Of a DNA stretch of 64,000 nt, positions 57,721 to 64,000 are shown piece by piece. Under the pieces are notes generated by a model that made no database searches, was not told the origin of the DNA, and saw only the letters and a program-made list of their open reading frames with translations. Source of the DNA: Candidatus Tumulicola sp. (lineage in GTDB: Bacteria; Vulcanimicrobiota; Vulcanimicrobiia; Vulcanimicrobiales; Vulcanimicrobiaceae). The DNA lies in the NCBI GenBank assembly GCA_036490475.1, contig DASXDT010000006.1, forward strand, positions 992,001-1,056,000, in the 5' to 3' direction. The position numbers were made by a program, and so were the translations under genes. Numbering within the stretch: position 1 is the first letter of the stretch; every line of letters starts with the position of its first letter.

Positions 57721-59019
57721 TCATCGTAGAGCTAGAACCCGGGAAAAGGCCGAATCGGCTGCAGCCAAGGTCTGTTCGACGTGGCGGGTCGTGTGGGCGG
57801 TCGACAAAAACCCGGCCTCGAACTGTGACGGGGCGATGTAGACGCCTCCGTCCAGCATCTCGGCAAAGTAGCGGGAGAAGGCCTCGGTGTCGGAGCGCAT
57901 CGCGCTTTCCAGATCGGTGACCGGTCCGTCGGTGAAGAACGCGCAGAACATCGATCCGGCAGCGACGCAGTAATGCGGCACTCCGTATTTGTTCATGATC
58001 TCGTGTAAGCCATCGACCAGCAAGTGCGTCAGCACCTCGAGCCGCTCGAACAAGGTCGCATCGTCGCGTACGATCTTCAGCGTTGCGATGCCGGCCGCCA
58101 TCGCCATCGGATTACCCGACAACGTTCCGGCTTGATATACGGGGCCCGACGGCGAGAGATACGCCATGATGCGCTCGGGGCCACCGAACGCGCCGACCGG
58201 CAATCCTCCACCGATCACTTTGCCGAGCGTCGTCAAGTCGGGGATCACACCTTCGCGTCCCTGGACGCCGCCGCGGCCGACGCGGAAACCAGTCATGACT
58301 TCATCGAAAATCAACAGGGCACCGTTGGCCGTGCACAACTCGCGAAGGCGTTGCAGAAATCCTGGAGCGGCGAGCACGAGCCCCATGTTGCCGGCGTATG
58401 GCTCGACGATGACCGCCGCAATCGCTTGCGGATTCGCATCGAACGCGGCTTCGACGGCATCCGCGTCGTTGAACGGGACGACGATCGTATCGGCTGCGGT
58501 GCCTTCCGTGATGCCGGGCGACGTCGGCGTTCCGTGTGTGAGCGCGCCGGAACCGGCGGAAATCAAAAACGAATCGCCGTGGCCGTGATAACAGCCGGCA
58601 AACTTGACGATCTTCGGGCGTCGCGTGTAGCCGCGCGCCAAACGCACCGCACTCATCGTCGCTTCGGTGCCGCTCGACACGAAGCGGATGCGTTCGATCG
58701 ACGGCATCATCGAAACGATCAACTGTCCGAGTTCGGTTTCGGCCTCGGTCGGCGCGCCGAACGACGTCCCTCGCGCCGCCGTCGTCGAAATGGCTTTGAC
58801 GACCGCCGGATGCGCGTGCCCGAGCAATAACGGTCCCCACGACAAAACGTAGTCGATGTACTCATGTTCGTCGAGATCGTGTAGCGTCGCTCCGGCACCG
58901 CTCTTCATGAAGATCGGTGAACCGCCGACGGCCTTGAACGCGCGCACGGGCGAGTTGACGCCGCCGGCGATCACCCGTTTGGCAGCGGCAAATGCGGCAA
59001 TCGATCGTTCGAACTTCAT
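57721..59019 (-). CDS. hemL: glutamate-1-semialdehyde 2,1-aminomutase
   Basis: 432 residues from ATG 59019 with GGGGAG upstream; the longer frame is shadow. Motifs: VIAGGVNSPVRAFKAVGGSP (N terminus), FVSSGTEATMSAVRLARGYT (phosphate site), LIFDEVMTGFRVGRGG and LGKVIGGGLPVGAFGG with the PLP-binding Lys. It converts glutamate-1-semialdehyde to 5-aminolevulinate. It lies 71 nt after hemB. Confidence 0.96.
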   Translation of the reverse strand: MKFERSIAAFAAAKRVIAGGVNSPVRAFKAVGGSPIFMKSGAGATLHDLDEHEYIDYVLSWGPLLLGHAHPAVVKAISTTAARGTSFGAPTEAETELGQLIVSMMPSIERIRFVSSGTEATMSAVRLARGYTRRPKIVKFAGCYHGHGDSFLISAGSGALTHGTPTSPGITEGTAADTIVVPFNDADAVEAAFDANPQAIAAVIVEPYAGNMGLVLAAPGFLQRLRELCTANGALLIFDEVMTGFRVGRGGVQGREGVIPDLTTLGKVIGGGLPVGAFGGPERIMAYLSPSGPVYQAGTLSGNPMAMAAGIATLKIVRDDATLFERLEVLTHLLVDGLHEIMNKYGVPHYCVAAGSMFCAFFTDGPVTDLESAMRSDTEAFSRYFAEMLDGGVYIAPSQFEAGFLSTAHTTRHVEQTLAAADSAFSRVLALR

Positions 59020-59090
59020 GCTTTCTCCCCATACTGTTGCGGCATCGGGACGGACCGCACCCCTAAGCCGGTCATTTGTTGCCGCACCGC

Positions 59091-60095
59091 TCACCCGAGC
59101 GCTCGCTGTCGCCGCGCATACTCTTTGGCGAAGTACGTGATGATGACGTCGGCTCCGGCTCGAACGAACGACGACAATACTTCGTCGACGACCCGCGGAC
59201 CGTCGACGCAACCGTTGGCGATGGCGGCTTGGATCATCGAATATTCGCCGCTCACGTTGTAGACGGCAATCGGTACGTCGAACGTGTCGCGCGCGCGTCG
59301 CACGATGTCGAGATACGCCAGCGCCGGCTTGACCATCACGATATCGGCGCCTTCGTCGATATCGAGTGCGATCTCGCGCATCGCCTCGCGCGCGTTCGGC
59401 GGATCCATTTGATAACCGCGGCGGTCGGCGAACTGTGGCGCCGAACCGGCCGCTTCACGAAACGGTCCGTAGAACGCCGAAGCGTATTTCGCACTGTATG
59501 CCATGATCGCCGTGCCGGTCGCACCGCGATCGTCGAGCGCGCGGCGAATCGCACCGACGCGTCCGTCCATCATGTCGGACGGTGCGATCACGTCGACGCC
59601 GGCATCGGCATACGTTAGCGCGGTACGCACCAGCAACTCGACCGTCGCGTCGTTGTCGACGCTGCCGTCGGGCGCGACGATCCCGCAATGCCCGTGATCG
59701 GTGTATTCGCAGTTGCACAAGTCGGCGCAAACCAGCACATCGTCGAATGCGGACTTGATGGCGCGCGTCGCCTGCTGCACCACGCCTTGCGGATTGTAGT
59801 TGCTCGACGCAATCGCATCTTTATGAGACGGAATTCCGAACAATAAAACCGTGTGAATGCCGAGCTCGCGCAATTCCGCCACTTCGGCCACCGCGCCATC
59901 GATCGTTAGGCGCGATACGCCCGGCATCGCGGCGACCGGACCGGCATCCTCGGCTCGCTCAACAACGAACAGCGGCGCGATCAACTGGTCGACGTGTACG
60001 CGATGTTCGCGCACCAGCGCGCGAACGGTTTCATCGCGGCGCAACCTGCGCAAACGTACGGTTGGGGCTCGTTCGGACGTGGTGGGACGTGTCAT
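59091..60095 (-). CDS. hemB: delta-aminolevulinic acid dehydratase
   Basis: 334 residues. The Zn-binding cysteines are CADLCNCEYTDHGHCG, the first Schiff-base Lys lies in IMAYSAKYASAFYGPFR, and the second in DIVMVKPALAYLD. It condenses two aminolevulinate molecules to porphobilinogen. ATG 60095 overlaps the hemC stop (ATGA). Confidence 0.96.
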   Translation of the reverse strand: MTRPTTSERAPTVRLRRLRRDETVRALVREHRVHVDQLIAPLFVVERAEDAGPVAAMPGVSRLTIDGAVAEVAELRELGIHTVLLFGIPSHKDAIASSNYNPQGVVQQATRAIKSAFDDVLVCADLCNCEYTDHGHCGIVAPDGSVDNDATVELLVRTALTYADAGVDVIAPSDMMDGRVGAIRRALDDRGATGTAIMAYSAKYASAFYGPFREAAGSAPQFADRRGYQMDPPNAREAMREIALDIDEGADIVMVKPALAYLDIVRRARDTFDVPIAVYNVSGEYSMIQAAIANGCVDGPRVVDEVLSSFVRAGADVIITYFAKEYARRQRALG

Positions 60096-60982
60096 GGGCT
60101 AGATAAGCCTTCGGCACGCGGCCTCGATTCGTCTCGTCGCTCGTCCGCTCGTAGCGCTGCCGCGAGCGCCTCGCCGAGCGCTTCAGCCTCCACCGCGTTG
60201 GCTACGGGCGCGGAGCGATCCGCACGGGCCGGCGGCGCGCCCTCTGCGATGCCGCGCACGTTGCAGCGAGCGTTCGCCCGCTCGGCATAGATCCCGAGCG
60301 CAGCGCTACAGCCGGCCATCATCGCGCGTAACGCAGCCCGCTCGGTAAGAATGCTCAGCTCCGTCTCGGTGTCGTTGACGGCTTCACGAACTTGGGCGGC
60401 GATCCAATCCTCGCCGGCCCGGGTTTCGACGGCGAGCGCGCCTTGCCCGACGGCCGGCACGACGTCCTCGACCGAAAATGGAACGACGTACCGAGCGCCG
60501 GTACGGAGACGCCGCAGTCCGGCGGCGGCGAGAACGATCGCATCGTATTCGTCCGCGACGAGCTTTCGTAAGCGCGTGTCGACGTTGCCGCGGATGCTGC
60601 GATACTCGAGATCGGGACGCATGAGACGCAATTGAAAGGTGCGCCGCGGACTCGACGTGCCGACGATCGCGCCGGCCGGCAGGTCTGCAAATGTGGAATA
60701 GCGCTCGCTGCAATACGCGTCGCGCGCATCCTCGCGTGCGGAGATCGCCGCAATTTGCATATCGACTGCGAGCGTGCCCGGCAAGTCCTTGCAAGAGTGA
60801 ACGGCATAGTCGGCGCGCCGGTCGCGCAACGCGGCTTCGAGCTCGCCGACGAACACGTTAACGCTGCCGATTTGTTCGATCGGGCGATCGCGCTCGCGGT
60901 CTCCGGTTGTGGTTATTGGCAGAATCGTCGTGACGATGCCGTGCTCGGCCAACCGCGCGGCAACCAGCCTCGTCTGCACCAT
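60092..60982 (-). CDS. hemC: hydroxymethylbilane synthase (porphobilinogen deaminase)
   Basis: 296 residues from the first ordinary start, ATG 60982. Key features: VHSCKDLPG (catalytic Asp), GTSSPRRTFQL, RGNVDTRLRKL, and MAGCSAALGIYAE with the Cys that holds the dipyrromethane cofactor. Oddity: codons upstream of the ATG read ARLVCASRSSALA, matching the family's RLRIGTRGSxLA start, yet no ATG, GTG, TTG or CTG lies between them and the in-frame TGA at 61057-61055. ATA at 61048 is the closest candidate. The real protein probably begins there, upstream of the listed start. Confidence 0.88.
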   Translation of the reverse strand: MVQTRLVAARLAEHGIVTTILPITTTGDRERDRPIEQIGSVNVFVGELEAALRDRRADYAVHSCKDLPGTLAVDMQIAAISAREDARDAYCSERYSTFADLPAGAIVGTSSPRRTFQLRLMRPDLEYRSIRGNVDTRLRKLVADEYDAIVLAAAGLRRLRTGARYVVPFSVEDVVPAVGQGALAVETRAGEDWIAAQVREAVNDTETELSILTERAALRAMMAGCSAALGIYAERANARCNVRGIAEGAPPARADRSAPVANAVEAEALGEALAAALRADERRDESRPRAEGLSSP

Positions 60983-61037
60983 CGCAAGCGCGCTCGATCG
61001 TGACGCGCAGACGAGCCGTGCGGTGGCGGATACTTCC

Positions 61038-62576
61038 CTAGGGTTTATATCCGCTCACTTGCGCTTCCGACACCGCCGACGCTTTGTTATTGCCGAGCGA
61101 CGTCCGGATGAACGTGATCACGTCGGCGATGTCTTTGTTGGAGAGCGTGCCCTTCCACGCGGGCATCTGTCCGTTGTAGGTCGTTCCGTTCACCGAGATC
61201 GAACCGTGTAAACCGCCCAGTAGGATGCCGACCACCTTACCGGGGTCGCCGGTAACGACCGGGTTGTTTGCGAGCGGCGGGAACGAGCCGGGGACGCCTT
61301 GGCCTTGTGCGCCGTGGCACGAAGAGCAGTTTGTCGAAAAGACTTTCGCACCGCTGGCAGCTTGCGCAGTCGACGCCGATCCGCCGGTTGGGGCGCTGCC
61401 GTTCGAGGAACCGGACTCGGTGCTCACGGGAGCGCCTCCGGCGCTGGTGGTATCCGACGTCATCGACAAGATTTGTGCTTGGCTCATCGACGGTGGAGCT
61501 GCGGCCTGTTTCGCCATGGTCTGAAGTTGCGCGAAAATGGATAGTCCGACGATCGCGATGATCATAATCGTCGTTCCCCACAAGATGCCCGCGCGCGAGG
61601 AGAAGCTGCGCACGGTGCTTCGGTCGATCCACGGAATGGCCAGGACGACGATTAAGAAGATCGTCGGTACGATGACCGTCGCGATGAGTTCCATCGGCAA
61701 CGGAAACGGTCCGATGCTTAAGGACGCCGGCACGATTCCGAGTAAGCCGAACAACGACAAGAAATACCAAGCCGGATAGGGCACGAACTGCGAGTTGGTC
61801 GGATCGGCTTTTTGATCGAGGAACGGCGGCACCAGTAACGCCAGCGCTACGATGATCAAAAACACGATGAACGAAGCGAACGCGTCCATGAACATCTGAT
61901 CGGGCCAGAAGCGGCCGGGCTTCATTCCGCGACGATCGTCGGCGACCGGGCCGGCCGAACCGTTGTGACGGAAGATTGCCAGATGCGCGCCGACGAGTCC
62001 GAGAAGTGCGGCGGGCATGAGCCACACGTGCAAGCCGAAGAATCGGTTGATAGTGGCGGTGCCGATGGTTCCCCCGCCCTGCGCGATGTTCTGCAGAATC
62101 GGACCGGCGACCGGCGGCAGGCCGGCGATATTCAACGAGACTTGCGACGCGAAGTACGCGTCCATATCCCACGGCAGCAAATATCCGGTCAGACCCAAGA
62201 CGAGCGTGACGAGTAGCAATAGTACGCCGACGATCCACTGCAGTTCGCGCGGCGACTTATATGCGCCCCAAATCAACACTTGCAGCAAGTGCAAAAACAC
62301 GAGCGCGATCATTGCCGACGCACCCCAATAGTGCACCGAGATGATGAAGTGCGTGAACGGATTTAAATAAATTGCGCGCGTGGATTCCCACGCCGTCTCG
62401 GCCGACGGAGCATAGAAGAACGTCAAGAAAATACCCGTGACGATCTGCACGATCATCGCGAACAGCGTCGCGCTGCCGAAAACGTACCAATAACTCGCGC
62501 CGCCCGGAACGTCCTCGGTGAGGAATTCCTGCGTCATCGAGATAAAGCCGGTGCGTTTTTCGATCCAATTGAGCAT
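61038..62576 (-). CDS. cytochrome b6/subunit IV fused to a C-terminal cytochrome c
   Basis: 512 residues. Residues 1-210 are cytochrome b6-like with heme ligands H82/H96 and H183/H198; the second pair has 14 intervening residues as in b6 and not 13 as in bc1. Residues ~210-345 are the subunit IV part (PYPAWYFLSLFGLLG). A Ser/Gly/Thr-rich linker leads to a c-type heme domain with C417-S-S-C420-H421 and a Met ligand candidate in GQMPAWKG. It should oxidise menaquinol and pass electrons via the Rieske protein to its own heme c. AGGAG precedes ATG 62576. Confidence 0.9.
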   Translation of the reverse strand: MLNWIEKRTGFISMTQEFLTEDVPGGASYWYVFGSATLFAMIVQIVTGIFLTFFYAPSAETAWESTRAIYLNPFTHFIISVHYWGASAMIALVFLHLLQVLIWGAYKSPRELQWIVGVLLLLVTLVLGLTGYLLPWDMDAYFASQVSLNIAGLPPVAGPILQNIAQGGGTIGTATINRFFGLHVWLMPAALLGLVGAHLAIFRHNGSAGPVADDRRGMKPGRFWPDQMFMDAFASFIVFLIIVALALLVPPFLDQKADPTNSQFVPYPAWYFLSLFGLLGIVPASLSIGPFPLPMELIATVIVPTIFLIVVLAIPWIDRSTVRSFSSRAGILWGTTIMIIAIVGLSIFAQLQTMAKQAAAPPSMSQAQILSMTSDTTSAGGAPVSTESGSSNGSAPTGGSASTAQAASGAKVFSTNCSSCHGAQGQGVPGSFPPLANNPVVTGDPGKVVGILLGGLHGSISVNGTTYNGQMPAWKGTLSNKDIADVITFIRTSLGNNKASAVSEAQVSGYKP

Positions 62577-62595
62577 CGGTATTAACTCCTGGCCG

Positions 62596-63270
62596 TTACG
62601 CTTGGTACGAGATGATGACGCGATCGGGTACGTTCGGCTTGAACTGAATCCAGGTCACTTGGGCCGCCCCGCTCTGCTCGCGGAACGGCAGGGGGTCGAG
62701 TCCGCGCGGTGCCGGTCCGGCTTCGTGCGTTCCATCGAAGTTGTACTGCGAACCGTGGCACGGGCACAGGAAGCGATTCGCTTCCGCGCTCCAGTTGAAG
62801 CGGCATCCGAGGTGCGGGCAAATCGGGCTAAAGATAACGAAGCCGAGATTGACGGCCGGATAGTCGACGTTGCCGCCCTTCACTTGATAGATGTCCGGTC
62901 GTGCCGCTTGAAACTTGGCGGCGTCGATCTTGATGCCCCACACGTATTCGTCGGCGGCCTGCTCCGGCAGATATCCGTCTTTGTATTTCAGGGTGAAGGT
63001 CATCTTGACGGGTTTCGATGTCGCGTCCGAGAGCTGGTCGATTTCCGACTTGGTCAGCCCCGACCAACTGCCTTTGTCGCCGCTTCCCACTGGGATCAGC
63101 GAACCGATCAGCGGTACGGCCAGCACCACGCCGATGATTCCGCTGATCGTCATGGTGGCGTTGGCCATGAACGTCCGCCGGGATATCTCGTCGCCGGTTT
63201 CTGGTTCTTCGTACGCGCGATGCATGGACAAATCGAGTTCTCCTAATAGGCGTGACCGCTTCTGGGCCAT
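62596..63270 (-). CDS. Rieske iron-sulfur protein of the b-type cytochrome complex
   Basis: 224 residues. N-terminal twin-arginine anchor SRRTFMANATMTISGIIGVV (Tat-like). Rieske ligands: C151 and H153 in CPHLGC with the structural C156; C169, C171 and H172 in CPCHGS. The loop between carries an insert (RFNWSAEANRF). A partner of the adjacent cytochrome b-c protein in quinol oxidation. Promoter TTGCTT-17-TACAAT ends 9 nt before the ATG. Confidence 0.93.
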   Translation of the reverse strand: MAQKRSRLLGELDLSMHRAYEEPETGDEISRRTFMANATMTISGIIGVVLAVPLIGSLIPVGSGDKGSWSGLTKSEIDQLSDATSKPVKMTFTLKYKDGYLPEQAADEYVWGIKIDAAKFQAARPDIYQVKGGNVDYPAVNLGFVIFSPICPHLGCRFNWSAEANRFLCPCHGSQYNFDGTHEAGPAPRGLDPLPFREQSGAAQVTWIQFKPNVPDRVIISYQA

Positions 63271-63279
63271 CTTCCCGGC

Positions 63280-63308
63280 ATTGTAAGCCCGCCCTCTAGA
63301 AGAAGCAA
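63280..63308 (-). promoter_or_regulatory. promoter of the Rieske/cytochrome b/hem cluster
   Basis: On the minus strand TTGCTT (63308-63303) and TACAAT (63285-63280) are 17 nt apart. The -10 ends 9 nt before ATG 63270, so the mRNA leader would be two to three nt or none. Confidence 0.55.
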
Positions 63309-63339
63309 AGGACGAAACTCGGGAGCGAGGTGCGCCGGG

Positions 63340-64000
63340 CTAGACTTTGTAGCTATGCAGGCCCGAAATCCAGATGTTAACGCCTAAGTAGCAGAAGACG
63401 ATCGAGACAAAACCGAGCACGCTCACCCAGTTGGTGCGAACGCCGCGCCAGGCATGGCGCGTATGCAAATGCATGTACGCCAAATAGATGATCCACGAAA
63501 ACAGCGCGGCCGTTTCCTTCGGATCCCATTGCCAGTACGCGCCCCACGCCTCTTTGGCCCACATCGCGCCGGTGATGATGCCGATCGAAATGAGCGGCAA
63601 TCCGATCGCAACGGCGCGATAGACGACGACGTCGAGCTGCGGGAGCGTCGGAAGCGACATAAACCAGGTAGCGACCGTGCTGCCGTTGGCGGCGGCGGCT
63701 TCGAGCGCGGGCGTGTCGCGGCGCATCGATAGCGCGGGCGACGCACCGGCTGGAAAGGTCGTGCCGGTTGAGGTGGCCAGCGCCGGCGAAGGCCCGCGTT
63801 CGAACGCACGCTCGGCGTAAAACTTCACCAGGTAGATGCCGGAAAAGACGAATGCGACTAAAAACGCAGCATAGGATGACACGACGATCGGCACGTGGAT
63901 TTTTGCCCAATACGATTGCAGCGATGGTACCGCCGGCATCGTTCCCTCGTTCCACGTGACGCCGTAGGCCAGAAAAATTGCCGCCAGCGCAAGCACAAAT
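63340..64000 (-). CDS. ccsA: cytochrome c biogenesis protein CcsA/ResC (5' end outside window)
   Basis: About 220 residues of the C-terminal part; the frame is still open at the right edge. The heme-binding WWD domain reads WAKEAWGAYWQWDPKETAALFSW, and His residues lie in helix regions before (KIHVPIVVSSY) and after (LHTRHAWRGVRTNW). It delivers heme to apocytochromes c, here perhaps to the c domain of the adjacent b-c fusion. HemX-type homologues often precede hem genes, which fits this order. Confidence 0.92.
   Translation of the reverse strand, partial: FVLALAAIFLAYGVTWNEGTMPAVPSLQSYWAKIHVPIVVSSYAAFLVAFVFSGIYLVKFYAERAFERGPSPALATSTGTTFPAGASPALSMRRDTPALEAAAANGSTVATWFMSLPTLPQLDVVVYRAVAIGLPLISIGIITGAMWAKEAWGAYWQWDPKETAALFSWIIYLAYMHLHTRHAWRGVRTNWVSVLGFVSIVFCYLGVNIWISGLHSYKV

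Noticed and set aside
57999-58840. Overlapping plus- and minus-strand ORFs inside hemL
   Set aside because: Shadow frames of hemL; composition and overlap argue against coding.
1-64000. CRISPR arrays, insertion sequences, prophage genes, tRNA or rRNA genes
   Set aside because: No regularly spaced repeats, transposase or integrase proteins, or cloverleaf-size gaps were found; intergenic spaces are too short and explained otherwise.

Overview
The window is GC-rich, densely coded bacterial chromosome with no gap above about 300 bases, no CRISPR array, no insertion sequence, no tRNA and no rRNA. The largest gaps are about 130-155 bases and hold promoters, leaders or hairpins. Genes often touch by 4-nt ATGA/GTGA overlaps, GTG and TTG starts are common, and some convergent neighbours share a CTAG or TTAG stop. 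The cell looks diderm and aerobic: TonB-like and outer-membrane-type proteins, a cytochrome b/Rieske complex, multicopper oxidase and blue copper protein, C5-pathway heme synthesis and a UbiA/UbiD pair. The overall style recalls Candidatus Eremiobacterota (WPS-2) or a neighbouring soil phylum. That is an impression from protein style, not a tested placement.

Layout. 1-1.6 kb: 3' part of a radical SAM gene coupled to a PLP aminotransferase-like gene. 1.8-6.7 kb: an ABM-domain membrane protein, then a molybdenum hydroxylase of the xanthine dehydrogenase family (FAD subunit plus fused 2Fe-2S/Mo subunit). 6.7-11.5 kb (minus): a four-gene chain around a 1078-residue Asp-box beta-propeller protein. 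11.6-24.5 kb: housekeeping and accessory genes, including an odd K+-channel-like protein, an amidohydrolase with DUF190 and the CrcB fluoride channel, a phosphoesterase, a multicopper oxidase, an MFS transporter, a lipid-kinase-like protein, an aldo/keto reductase and a winged-helix/TPR regulator. 24.5-28.7 kb: an M48-like/RDD membrane protein divergent from a compact locus coding a 39-aa peptide, a YtrA-type GntR repressor, an ABC ATPase, a permease and a 47-aa protein. The two sides are separated by a perfect palindromic operator. 28.7-35.6 kb (minus): secreted TPR protein, blue copper lipoprotein, OmpR-type two-component system, UbiD, UbiA and a branched-chain-type binding protein. 35.8-42.7 kb: outer-membrane-like protein, pnp, split transketolase, DUF805 and rpsO. 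42.9-54.2 kb: FMN reductase/Rieske/unknown operon, a DJ-1-like protein without its cysteine, a degenerate ABC pair, PolX, ilvE-type transaminase, beta-lactamase-like protein, AI-2E family exporter, arginase, TonB-like protein and glutaredoxin. 54.2-64 kb (minus): ccsA, Rieske and cytochrome b-c fusion, then hemC-hemB-hemL-hemA-hemD, DUF92 and an MT-A70 methyltransferase.

The right end couples heme synthesis, cytochrome c maturation and a b6-like quinol-oxidising complex. UbiA/UbiD would feed the quinone pool. The best candidate for something undescribed is the small-peptide/GntR/ABC locus at 26.0-28.7 kb. Second come the degenerate ABC pair at 44.9-46.0 kb and the truncated radical SAM/aminotransferase pair at the left edge. 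hemC and hemD are also notable: conserved N-terminal residues of both lie upstream of the first usable start codon.
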